In this document: positions 33,665-43,188 of the stretch, in pieces
Layout: every line of letters starts with the position of its first letter
Position numbering within the stretch: position 1 is the first letter of the stretch
Assembly: GCA_900100245.1 (NCBI GenBank)
Contig: FNEU01000001.1
Location: 482,737-546,736, forward strand
Source of the DNA: Lachnospiraceae bacterium G41
Lineage (GTDB): Bacteria > Bacillota > Clostridia > Lachnospirales > Lachnospiraceae
Reading direction: 5' to 3'
Length of the DNA: 64,000 nucleotides
Made by a program: the position numbers and the translations under genes
The notes under the pieces: generated by a model
What the model saw: the letters and a program-made list of their open reading frames with translations, nothing else
Told to the model about the DNA's origin: nothing
Databases searched by the model: none

Positions 33665-34294
33665 TTATCTCGTAAAATTGGTCCAGACTCTATCCTCTTC
33701 TTCAGGAAGTCCGACCTGTTCCTTGCCAAGTTCAATGCTCTTCATAAGAAAAATCATATTTCTTGCAAGTACTCGCATTACCTGACGGCCTTCTTCATCA
33801 GCCTCTGCCTCTCCGGGAGCAGCTCCGTAAACATTGTTCCAGTACTGACTGCTGGCTACAGGCATATTCGAAATTGTAAAGAACTTGTTTAATTCGTCAA
33901 ATGTAGCCGTAGTGCCGGATCTTCTGCAGGTGACAACACTTGCACCGACTTTGAATTGTTTATCAAAAGGAGAACTGTAAAAGAGTCTCTGAAGCGCAGA
34001 CATAAGTGTACCGTTGGCCGAACCGTAATATACGGGAGAGCCGATTACAAGACCGTCAGCCTCTTCAAACTTAACCGCCAGTTCATTGACGATATCGTCG
34101 AAAACACATTTTCCGTTCTTGGCGCAGCTGTTGCAAGCAATACAGCCTCTTATGTCTTTTTTACCGAGAAGAATATTTTCGTATTCGACACCATTCTCTT
34201 CAAAAACCTTTTCCATTTCACGAAAAGCAAGAGCAATATTTCCGTTTGCTCTCGGGCTTCCGTTAAGCATTAAAACTTTAAATTTTTTTTCCAT
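33665..34294 (-). CDS. Flavodoxin-fold NAD(P)H-dependent oxidoreductase
   Basis: The 209-residue protein has MLNGSPRANGNIALAF as FMN loop, a Cys cluster (CIACNSCAKNGKC) and GSPVYYGSANGTLMSALQRL. It belongs to the same family as the protein at 4164-4703 but is longer and not the same gene. A GGAGG precedes the ATG. It follows the acyltransferase by 20 bp and may be cotranscribed. Substrate unknown. Confidence 0.86.
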   Translation of the reverse strand: MEKKFKVLMLNGSPRANGNIALAFREMEKVFEENGVEYENILLGKKDIRGCIACNSCAKNGKCVFDDIVNELAVKFEEADGLVIGSPVYYGSANGTLMSALQRLFYSSPFDKQFKVGASVVTCRRSGTTATFDELNKFFTISNMPVASSQYWNNVYGAAPGEAEADEEGRQVMRVLARNMIFLMKSIELGKEQVGLPEEEDRVWTNFTR

Positions 34295-34313
34295 AATTAC
34301 CTCCCACGCCTCA

Positions 34314-35462
34314 TCAGTTATTCTTTATCTTTTTAGGTCTTAAAAGCTTTCCGACCTGTTTGTCCAAAAGGCTTATACCAAACGATACCGGTATCGAGAG
34401 CGCAAATACAACCAGTGTGTAAAGCGATACGTTTTCGATATAAAAGAAAGGCTTTTTGCCCTGCACGAGCATATAGTATCCGAACATGTGAAGGAAGATT
34501 CCGTGCACGAGATAAAGTTCTAAAGTAAATTTTCCAAAGAACGCGAGCACTTTGTTGCCGACCTTGATTTTCATGCTTAAAAGGTAATACATTGATGCAA
34601 ATACAAGCGTATACAAAACCTGGAATATACATGCGATAAGTTCAGATCTGTAGCCGTATACGCCGTTGTACTGATGCTTGGAAATCATAAGATAAAGTCC
34701 GCCCGCATTGTTTCCCAAAAACCAGAGTATCGGGAAAAGAATCAGAACTATCGCAAGTTTTAAGGCATACAGTTTTTTGCACCACGCAAATATCTTTTCC
34801 TCATTCTTAGCAAGAATAATTCCGAGCAAAAACATATGAGGCGTATTAAACCACCATGTTCCGTAATGGAATACAATGCAGAAAACGATGTAAAGAGCCG
34901 TGCCTGCAGCAACTACCAATATTCCGGCCCAGTCCTTTTTGATGAGGCCAAAACCTATATAGAAAAGAAGGTAGAGTAAAAGCATGCACGGAACGTACCA
35001 GATATAAGGATGCCATGTGTCATGATTGTTTATTGCAAAGGGCGAATCGATTTTGTAAGGTATCTTTTTAAGGTACATAAAATATATATATACGAGCATG
35101 GTAAGACATGTCGGAATCAGTATGGGAATAAATCTTACAGGAATAAATCTCTTAAAAAAATCAGGCTTTGCTTTTGCGCTTTTATAAAGTCCGAAACCGG
35201 AGCATAAGAAAAACATCGCAACCATCGGATAGCCCGCAGTTACGAAAATATCAAGTCCGTGACGTACGTATTTCGGATTTACCCAAGACGCACAGGTCAT
35301 ATGTGAAATATGGTGGAAAACGATTACAACGGCACAGAATCCGAGGAAACATTTTGTCGTGTCAAATGACATATTGTCTTCGTTCCACATTTTCTTTTTG
35401 CAGAATTTCACTCCGAAAAAGAGTAAGAGTAAAAGTAAAACGTACCAAATGATGATTAGCAT
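34314..35462 (-). CDS. Membrane acyltransferase (acyltransferase 3 family)
   Basis: The 382-residue protein has about ten membrane helices. It shows the family's early His motif (CAVVIVFHHISHM) near residue 50 and an FFLCSGFGLY-type second motif. Such proteins O-acylate surface polysaccharides or peptidoglycan. The target cannot be told. AGGAG precedes the ATG. Confidence 0.82.
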   Translation of the reverse strand: MLIIIWYVLLLLLLFFGVKFCKKKMWNEDNMSFDTTKCFLGFCAVVIVFHHISHMTCASWVNPKYVRHGLDIFVTAGYPMVAMFFLCSGFGLYKSAKAKPDFFKRFIPVRFIPILIPTCLTMLVYIYFMYLKKIPYKIDSPFAINNHDTWHPYIWYVPCMLLLYLLFYIGFGLIKKDWAGILVVAAGTALYIVFCIVFHYGTWWFNTPHMFLLGIILAKNEEKIFAWCKKLYALKLAIVLILFPILWFLGNNAGGLYLMISKHQYNGVYGYRSELIACIFQVLYTLVFASMYYLLSMKIKVGNKVLAFFGKFTLELYLVHGIFLHMFGYYMLVQGKKPFFYIENVSLYTLVVFALSIPVSFGISLLDKQVGKLLRPKKIKNN

Positions 35463-35497
35463 TTTTCTCTCCTAAATTTATTTTGTTGGCAACTGGG

Positions 35498-35526
35498 TGA
35501 CACTACACCCCCGTCCCCCAGTGTCA
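35498..35526. repeat. C-rich repeat, copy 4
   Basis: TGACAC, a spacer, CCCCCGTCCCCC and GTGTCA, 9 bp past the permease stop at 35535. It is near-identical to copy 1. Confidence 0.85.
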
Positions 35527-35534
35527 CTAGCGCG

Positions 35535-37172
35535 TTATTTTATTCTCAGCGTTTTGGGCGCGTACTTATAAACCAGCATATCAGCAATAACGAAATACAA
35601 AGACGTAATCAGGCTGCCTGCAACCGCAGCAAATGCATTTGACATAGGTATAAACATCACTACAAAGCACACGGTTCCGTAAATGAATGACAGGTAAGCG
35701 TAGAGCTTTGATTTGATGAGGAAATCCTTTGAATACGGCTGAAGTATATAGTAAATCGTTAAATGTCTGACCGAGAAAAGAGCCGTGAAAACGGTGATTG
35801 TAACGATAACCGAAAAATACTCTCCAAAGTACCTTTCTCCGCCTGTTAAAACCAATGTCACGATGACAAAAACAATCATCAGTACAGATTGAATCATATT
35901 AAACTTGAATATCGAAAATGCACGAAGACGATACATCTTTCTAAGTGCATCGGGCGTTCTGTAAAAGCCGTACACAAGCATCGACGAATCACAGCTTGCA
36001 AACATCGCTCTCGACATAAATGCGCCTGTGTTAAAAATACTGAGTATGAATATAAAAATGCCCGGATGTTTTGAGAATAAATATCTTAAAACAGATTCAC
36101 TCATAACATCTTCGCACCTGGTAATTTCATAGTATAAAAGCAGGCCCATCAGCGCTATTCCAAGCACTGTTATTACAATGAAAACAATCTGGTTTTTCCA
36201 AAAAACTGCCGCGTGTCTTTTAAAGAAGATTTCGTTAAGATATTTGTATCCTTTCGAACCGCGTTTGCTGCCCTCTGCCTCGTTTATCGTAACTTCGAAG
36301 TTCTGACCTATCTCCTTTTTCTGCTGCTTCTTAATAAGTTCGCCTCTGACCTTGTCGGCATAAAGAGCGGTCTTGTAAAGTTCGAACGGAAACTTTTTCA
36401 TAAGGAAAAGTCCCGGAGCAATAGCCACAACAGATAAAAGATAAATAAGCACAACAGGCAGATAAAATTTATAAAATAATATCAGTCCGCCGCCTATACA
36501 TCCAAAGAAAAATACAGCAGAAAAAATAAGCGAATTAACAATTAAGTTTCCGTCTAAAGTAACAGGAACTCCTTTTCTGTTTTTCTTTCTTCCAAGTGAC
36601 TGTTTAATCGCATAAATGCTCATCTCTGTTCCGAGCGGAGCTACTTTAAATCCTATGCCTGCAAGCGGTAAAAGAATTGCCATATACCACTTAACGCCTG
36701 CTAAAAGAGCCGCGGGAATACCGAATACCGTATATCCTAAAATTACGTTAAAGGAATCATATAAAAACCTTGCTTTAACATATTCTTTCGCATCCATGCC
36801 CATGTGGAAAACCGCATATTCTCCCTCGGGCGTGTTCCTGAATATGTTGTAAATAAACATTAAACCTATGGATATAATGACAAATCCATAGATAAAAGCC
36901 ATCGGCTGATCAGGTCTTTCAAAAGCACTTACAAAGCCCGAAGCAAAAAACAAAAGCACAAAGAGTCCGAGCTTTCCGAAAAATGCCTTTGAAACTTCCG
37001 AAATAACCGACATTACGGTTGCGAGAAACTTAATAATCCAGAGCCCGTAAATCTTTTCGGGAATGTATTTTCCGATAAAAGGAATATGCCTTATCGCATT
37101 CAGTATTTCGTTGATATTTACCGTATTTTCAATACTTAAAATAATTCTTAATGTATTAAGAGTCTTCTGCAT
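35535..37172 (-). CDS. ABC transporter membrane protein
   Basis: The 545-residue protein has about ten or more hydrophobic segments and charged loops, with no known binding domain. It overlaps the ATPase gene by 17 bp and so is its membrane partner. It resembles large ABC-2-type permeases of unknown substrate. It lies at the end of the operon and is followed by repeat copy 4. Confidence 0.75.
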   Translation of the reverse strand: MQKTLNTLRIILSIENTVNINEILNAIRHIPFIGKYIPEKIYGLWIIKFLATVMSVISEVSKAFFGKLGLFVLLFFASGFVSAFERPDQPMAFIYGFVIISIGLMFIYNIFRNTPEGEYAVFHMGMDAKEYVKARFLYDSFNVILGYTVFGIPAALLAGVKWYMAILLPLAGIGFKVAPLGTEMSIYAIKQSLGRKKNRKGVPVTLDGNLIVNSLIFSAVFFFGCIGGGLILFYKFYLPVVLIYLLSVVAIAPGLFLMKKFPFELYKTALYADKVRGELIKKQQKKEIGQNFEVTINEAEGSKRGSKGYKYLNEIFFKRHAAVFWKNQIVFIVITVLGIALMGLLLYYEITRCEDVMSESVLRYLFSKHPGIFIFILSIFNTGAFMSRAMFASCDSSMLVYGFYRTPDALRKMYRLRAFSIFKFNMIQSVLMIVFVIVTLVLTGGERYFGEYFSVIVTITVFTALFSVRHLTIYYILQPYSKDFLIKSKLYAYLSFIYGTVCFVVMFIPMSNAFAAVAGSLITSLYFVIADMLVYKYAPKTLRIK

Positions 37173-37863
37173 CTTTAAGGGCCTCGATTATTTTAATTTT
37201 GAAATCGTCATTATCAAGATTGCTCTTGTCAACCACCTCAAGCTGACCGTGGTTTAAAAGAACAATTTCATCGCATAAATCTAAAGCTATATCCAGTAAG
37301 TGCGTGGAGAAAATGATTATTCTTCCCTCTTTCTGGCTTCGTAAAATATCCTTCATCTCTTCTGCCACAACAACGTCCAAAGATGTCAGCGGCTCATCTA
37401 AAAGCATAAGACGCGGTGATGCAATCATATTGATTAACATCTGCATTTTATTTCTTGTACCGTGCGAATAATCTTTCATGAGGCGGTCTCTCGTATCCTC
37501 GGGAATTCTCACGTAATCCATGTATTCGTCAATGGGTTTGGGATCTTTTATGGTCTCGGAATGAATGTCGATAAAGAACTTTATAAATTCTCTGCCTGTT
37601 AAAAAATCGGGAACGGTGGGCGTCGATAAAACATATCCGATATCGTCCGCCTCAACCTTTTCCACTTTATCTCCGTCCTTAAAAAAGAATCTGCCGGAGT
37701 TAATCTCGGTATCACTGTTTAGGCAGTTAAAAAGCGTTGTTTTGCCTGCTCCGTTTCGTCCGAGCAAACCGTAGATTTTTCCTTCTTCAAATGTAAAATC
37801 AACATCATTTAACACCTGATGCTTACCGTAACTTTTAGAAAGATGTGATATTACAAATTCCAT
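37156..37863 (-). CDS. ABC transporter ATP-binding protein
   Basis: The 235-residue ATPase has Walker A GRNGAGKTT, signature YSHGTRNKMQ (an unusual form typical of ABC-2-type ATPases) and Walker B LMLLDEPLTSLD. It pairs with the membrane protein at 35535-37172. The direction of transport and substrate are unknown. Confidence 0.9.
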   Translation of the reverse strand: MEFVISHLSKSYGKHQVLNDVDFTFEEGKIYGLLGRNGAGKTTLFNCLNSDTEINSGRFFFKDGDKVEKVEADDIGYVLSTPTVPDFLTGREFIKFFIDIHSETIKDPKPIDEYMDYVRIPEDTRDRLMKDYSHGTRNKMQMLINMIASPRLMLLDEPLTSLDVVVAEEMKDILRSQKEGRIIIFSTHLLDIALDLCDEIVLLNHGQLEVVDKSNLDNDDFKIKIIEALKDAEDS

Positions 37864-37888
37864 TTTTTACCTCTTTTTTCCCTAAAAA

Positions 37889-37911
37889 CAGAAGGGATTT
37901 TCTCCCTCCTG
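37889..37911 (-). terminator. Terminator after the small protein at 37923
   Basis: CAGAAGGGA and TCCCTCCTG form a 9-bp stem with one G-U pair and a 5-base loop, followed on the minus strand by five T. Confidence 0.75.
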
Positions 37912-37922
37912 CTTTTACTTAA

Positions 37923-38186
37923 TTATTCTTCCAAAATCTGTATTTCAAGATAATCAAACTCTACGCTCTCGATAAATGAATCCTTGTAAAACCTCGTTCT
38001 CGAATGTCTTTTGAATTCCTTTACGTTTGTGTTAAGCCATATCGGAACCGCCAGATCAAAGCCAACGCAGGCCTTTTCAAGGGCATGCATTATTTTATGA
38101 GTACGCGTATCGTCTGTCTTATCTTCGATTGTTACATCTCGTAAAAGATGATTGTCTTTTATTTCTTTAACCCATAGTTTAAACAT
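37923..38186 (-). CDS. Small conserved hypothetical protein
   Basis: The 87-residue protein (MFKLWVKEIKDNHLLRD, ending DYLEIQILEE) is compact and charged, with Trp and Phe in beta-like segments and no known motif. It lies 9 bp after the alcohol dehydrogenase gene and is followed by a terminator, so the two form a transcript. Function unknown. Confidence 0.65.
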   Translation of the reverse strand: MFKLWVKEIKDNHLLRDVTIEDKTDDTRTHKIMHALEKACVGFDLAVPIWLNTNVKEFKRHSRTRFYKDSFIESVEFDYLEIQILEE

Positions 38187-38195
38187 GTCTTTTCC

Positions 38196-39374
38196 TTATA
38201 CACTTGCCTTATAAATTGCAAGCATATCTGCCTCGTTAAGTACTCTCGCCGAACCCATTTCTCCGCCTACGCCTACTGCGCACTTCTTAGCCATAAGCGC
38301 AAGTTCTTCTTCCGTAGGATTAACGCCTAATTCACGAAGATTGGTAGGCATATTGATGCTTCTATAAAAGTCTTCCATAGCTTCGATACCGCGAAGTGCG
38401 ATTTCTTCGTCGCTTCCGGTATTTTCAACTTCCATTACGTTAAGAGCAAATTTCTTGAATCTCGGAAGGCAGTTTTTGTATACGTATCTTGCCCATGTTC
38501 CCCAGATTGCCGCAAGGCCCGCACCGTGAGCAACATCATAAAGACCGCCGAGTTCATGCTCCAATTTGTGAGTCATCCAGTCACCGCCGTCGTTTCCACA
38601 GCCTGTAAGACCGTTGTGCGCGAGGCTTCCTGCCCACATAACTTCCGCACGTGCTTCATAGTTCTTCGGATCATCGCGAAGAATAACGGCATTCTTTTTA
38701 ACAGTTCGTAAAAGACCCTCAGCAAGCGCGTCGGTAATCTCCATATTTCCGCCCTGTGTGAAATATCTTTCCATTGTATGCATCATGATATCCGTGCATC
38801 CGCAGGCTGTCTGATAATCAGGCAGAGTCATTGTAAGCTCAGGGTTCATAATCGCAAATTTAGGACGTGCAAAATCGCTTGAATAGCCTCTCTTAACAAG
38901 TCCCTCTTCCTTGGTAATAACGGAAGAATCACTCATTTCGCTGCCTGTTGCCGCAATAGTTAAGATAACGCCCAAAGGCATACAGCCTGTTGCTTTTCTT
39001 TTATAATCATAGAAATCCCATACGTCGCCTTCGTTTGCAAGGCCATAGCCAATTGCCTTGGCAGAGTCAATCGCTGAGCCGCCGCCGACTGCGAGAAGGA
39101 AATCAACATTTTCTTTTTTACAAAGTTCGATACCTTCATATACAAGTCCGAGATGAGGATTGGGTACCGCACCGCCGAGTGACACGTAGCTTATGCCTGC
39201 AGCATCAAGCGTATCTGTAACACGCTTTAAAAGACCGGAACGTACAACGCTACCGCCGCCGTAGTGAATTAAAACCTTGGTGCCTCCGAATTCTTTTATG
39301 AGCTCAGCTACTTTGCTCTCGGTATTTTTGCCGAATACAACCTTAGTAGGTGTATAATATTTAAAATCAAACAT
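38196..39374 (-). CDS. Iron-containing alcohol dehydrogenase
   Basis: From 39374 (MFDFKYYTP) after GGAGGG, the enzyme has 392 residues. It has the group III alcohol dehydrogenase sequence: GGGSAIDSAKAIGYG binds the nucleotide, and metal ligands lie in CTDIMMHTMERYF (Asp, His) and THKLEHELGGLYDVAHGAGLA (two His). It resembles butanol dehydrogenases (YqhD/BdhA) and likely works in alcohol-forming fermentation. Confidence 0.93.
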   Translation of the reverse strand: MFDFKYYTPTKVVFGKNTESKVAELIKEFGGTKVLIHYGGGSVVRSGLLKRVTDTLDAAGISYVSLGGAVPNPHLGLVYEGIELCKKENVDFLLAVGGGSAIDSAKAIGYGLANEGDVWDFYDYKRKATGCMPLGVILTIAATGSEMSDSSVITKEEGLVKRGYSSDFARPKFAIMNPELTMTLPDYQTACGCTDIMMHTMERYFTQGGNMEITDALAEGLLRTVKKNAVILRDDPKNYEARAEVMWAGSLAHNGLTGCGNDGGDWMTHKLEHELGGLYDVAHGAGLAAIWGTWARYVYKNCLPRFKKFALNVMEVENTGSDEEIALRGIEAMEDFYRSINMPTNLRELGVNPTEEELALMAKKCAVGVGGEMGSARVLNEADMLAIYKASV

Positions 39375-39513
39375 GTAATTTCCCTCCAATAATTTCATAT
39401 TTCTACCGAGCAACGCTCCTAAACATTTTACCAAATTTTTATTTCTTTGTAACGAATTTCTCTAATCATTGTTCTATATTCAGAAAACAATTTTCGGAAA
39501 GGAATGAAAAATT

Positions 39514-41235
39514 ATGATTAAGAGAAAGACTTATACAAAGAATTTTATGCGGATTTTAGCCGTTTCAATGGCTGTAATGACGCTTTTTGCATGTACCGGA
39601 AAAGAAGTCTCCGAAGATGAAAATGAGCATCATCCTCTTTACAATTATTACACCGCGGGACCTTCGATGACACAGTCTGCAAGCGCTTCCATGTCAGCTG
39701 CTGCATCAACCTCAAGCGCAAGCTCCGCAAATGCTGCAAACGCTTCACCCATAGCCATTCCGCCTTCATATCAGAAATACGGCGGAACTGCCTTCGGATA
39801 CGGTGCTTATGACTTTGATGAAGAATTTAATACCGAGGAATATGATGCGTTAGCAGAAAATCCTTTTAAGAACGTATCGTTATCTCCTCTTTCCACTTTC
39901 TCCGCAGATGTGGATACCGCATCATACGCAAATATAAGAAGATTCATTTATTCAAATTATATTCCCGAGACAATCCCCCAGGGCGCGGTCAGAATCGAAG
40001 AAATGATAAATTACTTTAACTACAATTATAACGGACCTAAAAAGGGTGAACCTTTCGGAGTAAATGCAGAAATCTCTGACTGCCCCTGGGATAAAGACCA
40101 CAAACTTGTTCGTATCGGCCTTCAGACAGAAAAGATAGACTACACAAAGGCAAAAGATTCCAACATCGTTCTGCTCATCGATGTCTCCGGATCCATGTAT
40201 TCCTTCAACAAACTCCCGCTTGTGCAGGAATCTTTCTGTATGATGGTCGATAACCTTTCCAAGAAAGACAGAGTATCCATCGTAACCTATGCGAGCGGAA
40301 ATGAGACGGTTCTCGAAGGCGTAAGTGGCGCGGACAAAGACACCATAAAAGAAGCAATAAACTCTCTTACCGCATATGGCGGCACAAACGGTGCAGGCGG
40401 TATTGAAGAAGCCTACAGAATCGCAAAAGAAAACTTCATAAAAGACGGAAACAACCGAGTAATCATTGCCACCGACGGTGATTTTAATCTCGGAATCACA
40501 AGCGAAAGCGAACTCTCGGAACTTATCACAGAAAAAGCAAGAGAAGGCATTTTCTTATCTGTTTTAGGCTACGGAATGGGTAATTATTCGGACTCAAGAC
40601 TCGAATCTCTCGCAGATGACGGTAACGGAAACTATGCGTATATTGATTCTGCCGCAGAGGCAAAAAAAGTTCTCGTTGAAGAATTCGGCGCTAATATGGT
40701 GACCGTTGCAAAGGATGTGAAACTCCAGGTTGAATTTAACCCTGCATATGTTAAAGAATACCGTCTTTTAGGATATGAAGACAGAATGCTTAACACGGAA
40801 GATTTTGAAGATGATACAAAGGACGCCGGAGAAATCGGCGCAGGTCACTCGGTAACGGTTCTTTACGAAATCGTTCCGGCAAAAAATTCGTATGAAGGAG
40901 CCGGCCTTAAATATCAGACAAGTTCTCTTACTGATACAGCAAAGAATTCAGAAGAATGGTTAACACTAAAAATCCGTTACAAAGCCCCTGCGGGTGATGT
41001 TTCAAATTTACTTGAATACAGCATCGGCAATAAAGATGTCACAAGCAAACCTTCCGATGATTTTATGTTTGCGGCGGCTGTTGCAGAATTTGGAATGATC
41101 CTTCGTAGAAGCGAATATGTTAACGCCAAAGACTTTGAGCACGTAAAAAAAGTGCTTAAAACCCTGGATTTAAACGATGATTACAGAAAAGAACTGGCCG
41201 ATATGGTCGAAGTTTGTATAGAGAATTCACAGTAA
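39514..41235 (+). CDS. VWA-domain lipoprotein (YfbK-like)
   Basis: The 573-residue protein has a lipoprotein signal (TLFACTG, Cys near residue 27) and an Ala/Ser-rich linker to about 85. A conserved N-terminal region (FSTFSADVDTASYANIRRFI) is followed by a VWA domain with the MIDAS sequence DVSGSM near 226 and later ATDGDFNLG, and a C-terminal YfbK-type (DUF3520) domain. It sits outside the membrane and probably binds another protein through the metal site. It is divergent from the alcohol dehydrogenase gene; it stands alone on the plus strand. Confidence 0.87.
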   Translation: MIKRKTYTKNFMRILAVSMAVMTLFACTGKEVSEDENEHHPLYNYYTAGPSMTQSASASMSAAASTSSASSANAANASPIAIPPSYQKYGGTAFGYGAYDFDEEFNTEEYDALAENPFKNVSLSPLSTFSADVDTASYANIRRFIYSNYIPETIPQGAVRIEEMINYFNYNYNGPKKGEPFGVNAEISDCPWDKDHKLVRIGLQTEKIDYTKAKDSNIVLLIDVSGSMYSFNKLPLVQESFCMMVDNLSKKDRVSIVTYASGNETVLEGVSGADKDTIKEAINSLTAYGGTNGAGGIEEAYRIAKENFIKDGNNRVIIATDGDFNLGITSESELSELITEKAREGIFLSVLGYGMGNYSDSRLESLADDGNGNYAYIDSAAEAKKVLVEEFGANMVTVAKDVKLQVEFNPAYVKEYRLLGYEDRMLNTEDFEDDTKDAGEIGAGHSVTVLYEIVPAKNSYEGAGLKYQTSSLTDTAKNSEEWLTLKIRYKAPAGDVSNLLEYSIGNKDVTSKPSDDFMFAAAVAEFGMILRRSEYVNAKDFEHVKKVLKTLDLNDDYRKELADMVEVCIENSQ

Positions 41236-41438
41236 ATTATGAACAAGATTGTTATTTTGTTCACAATTTTATTCATAATTATTTACAATTTTAAAACATT
41301 TTCGTAAAACAGTATTCATATTTACAAATTAATATAATAACTGTAATAACAAAGAGAGAAACGAAACCTTTTAACAAATCATAAATTTTTTCATTTCATT
41401 TTCTACCTTCCAACTCCTGCAAGTATCTTGCAGGAGTT
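41235..41438. terminator. AT-rich gap with alternative stems and a strong terminator
   Basis: AATTATGAA (41235-41243) pairs with TTCATAATT (41272-41280), and GAACAA (41241-41246) pairs with TTGTTC (41257-41262). The two stems exclude each other. Farther on, a 12-bp stem (AACTCCTGCAAG, 41412-41423, with 41427-41438) followed by TTTTT is a terminator for the VWA gene. GTGCCTGGCTC is repeated at 41452 and 41469. No gene is seen in 41236-41483. Confidence 0.75.
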
Positions 41439-41483
41439 TTTAATTTCGGCAGTGCCTGGCTCGCCTGCGTGCCTGGCTCTGTT

Positions 41484-41954
41484 TTACAAAATCGTTTCCA
41501 TTCCTATTTTCTGGGGCTTTAAGCCCATACGCTCATAAAATTTCATGGCTGTGGGATTACACTCCCAGACATTTAAGGTAATATTGTAAAAGCCTTTTTC
41601 TTTGGCGTACTCTTTTACGAATTCATAAAGCATTTTACCGACGCCTTTCCCTCTTGCACCCTCATCCACACAGATATCGTCGATATAAAGTGTCTTAATG
41701 TCGGTTAAAACCGCGTGATTTAAAACCTGCTGGTGAATGCAAAATGCATGTCCTAACACAAGGCCGTTGTCGTCCTCACACACAAACACAGGTCTCTTGT
41801 CGTCTGCAATTATCTCTTCAAGCTGTGCGGCGTTATATTTCGTCACAGGACCTTTGAAAATATCAGGTCTACCGTTGTGATGAACCATATCAACCTGCAC
41901 CAAAAGATCGAGAATCTTTTCAATATCTTCGTTTTTTGCTCTTCTAACTTTCAT
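41484..41954 (-). CDS. GNAT-family N-acetyltransferase
   Basis: The 156-residue protein has the GNAT acetyl-CoA motif (CVDEGARGKGVGKMLYEFV) near residue 95 and the C-terminal NVWECNPTAMKFYERMGLKP. The substrate is unknown. It follows the permease gene by 12 bp on the same strand and may be expressed with it. Confidence 0.92.
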   Translation of the reverse strand: MKVRRAKNEDIEKILDLLVQVDMVHHNGRPDIFKGPVTKYNAAQLEEIIADDKRPVFVCEDDNGLVLGHAFCIHQQVLNHAVLTDIKTLYIDDICVDEGARGKGVGKMLYEFVKEYAKEKGFYNITLNVWECNPTAMKFYERMGLKPQKIGMETIL

Positions 41955-41966
41955 AATTAACCCCTC

Positions 41967-43118
41967 TTAAAAGAACTTCCAGCGGCTTAACAAAAAGCCC
42001 GGAATAACCACTATTACGAAAAACGCCCAGCTGACAAGCGTGAATGTTTTGATGAATTTAAAGCCTTTGTCGGGATATTCTCTCACATAAATTCTGTAAT
42101 TGATGACCGATGCCAGAGATCCGATAAGTGACACAAGACCTGCGGTATCTGCGCCGTATATAAGTCCAGCGAAGTTTTTGGTAAACGGGTAAAGCACAAT
42201 CGATGCGGGAACATTCGATATTATCTGGCTAAGTCCGATTGCCCACCAGTATTCGTTTCCTGCAACTGCTTTGTTTAAAACATCCGATATCTTCGGGTTT
42301 GCCGCAATCGACGATGAGAAAACAAAGAAGCAGAGGAACGTAAAGATTAAAACATAGTCAACCTGAACGAAAAGCTTTAGGTTTACAGCCGCTATCACAA
42401 TTATAACGATTGCAACCGCTATAGGCCAGTACTTTGTTCTCGTCACGATTGTAAGAATAATCATTGCGAAAAGCACAAGGTAAGCGATTTTTCTAATCTT
42501 AATTTTCGTGCTGACAGGCTCTTTTTTATCCTCTTCTATTTCAACTGTTTTGAATTCTTCTTTTACATTCTTTCTGTATAAAACTAATACGAAGATAATC
42601 AAAAGAATACCTGAACCCACGCAGAGAGGCGACATGTGAAGCATAAAGTGCCATACGCTGATATTCGCCTGTCCGAATAAAAATAAGTTCTGCGGGCTAC
42701 CGAAAGGCATTAAAAGCGAGCCTCTGATGGCTGCAATGTTTTCCATGGAAATGACGGGTAAGATGTATTTTTCTTTGTCGCCTTTTCTGAATAAGAGAAT
42801 TGTCAGAGGTACAAAGATAATCAGCGACACGTCGTTTGTTACAAACATCGATGTAAAGAAAACGCCGAAAATAAGGAACAGCGAAAGCGTCGCCATGGTA
42901 CGAAACTTTTTGCTGAAATTTATTACCGGCTCAAATATATTCTCCTGTTTAAAACCCTCGAGGACACATAACATCATAAATAAAGTGCCGAGCGTATGCC
43001 AGTCAATTTCTTTTATGAGCGCCTTTGTGGGAGGCGTGATAAACAAAGAAACGACGGCAGCGATTACGGCCACCGTCAGCATTATTTCTTTTTTCAAAAA
43101 TTCAAATACTTTTTTCAT
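41967..43118 (-). CDS. Membrane transporter of the ArsB/NhaD/SLC13-like class
   Basis: The 383-residue protein has about ten helices. Its sequence layout (TNDVSLIIFVPLTIL, GSPQNLFLFG, SNVPASIVLYP) is that of the ion-transporter superfamily of ArsB, NhaD and citrate/dicarboxylate carriers. The substrate cannot be told. A -10 TATAAT with a weak -35 lies upstream. It is downstream of cbiA on the same strand, without a clear terminator between. Confidence 0.78.
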   Translation of the reverse strand: MKKVFEFLKKEIMLTVAVIAAVVSLFITPPTKALIKEIDWHTLGTLFMMLCVLEGFKQENIFEPVINFSKKFRTMATLSLFLIFGVFFTSMFVTNDVSLIIFVPLTILLFRKGDKEKYILPVISMENIAAIRGSLLMPFGSPQNLFLFGQANISVWHFMLHMSPLCVGSGILLIIFVLVLYRKNVKEEFKTVEIEEDKKEPVSTKIKIRKIAYLVLFAMIILTIVTRTKYWPIAVAIVIIVIAAVNLKLFVQVDYVLIFTFLCFFVFSSSIAANPKISDVLNKAVAGNEYWWAIGLSQIISNVPASIVLYPFTKNFAGLIYGADTAGLVSLIGSLASVINYRIYVREYPDKGFKFIKTFTLVSWAFFVIVVIPGFLLSRWKFF

Positions 43119-43188
43119 CTATCCATAAGTCTTTCAAAAAATAACCTTTAGAATTATATCATTATCAAGGCAAATTGAAAGCATTTTT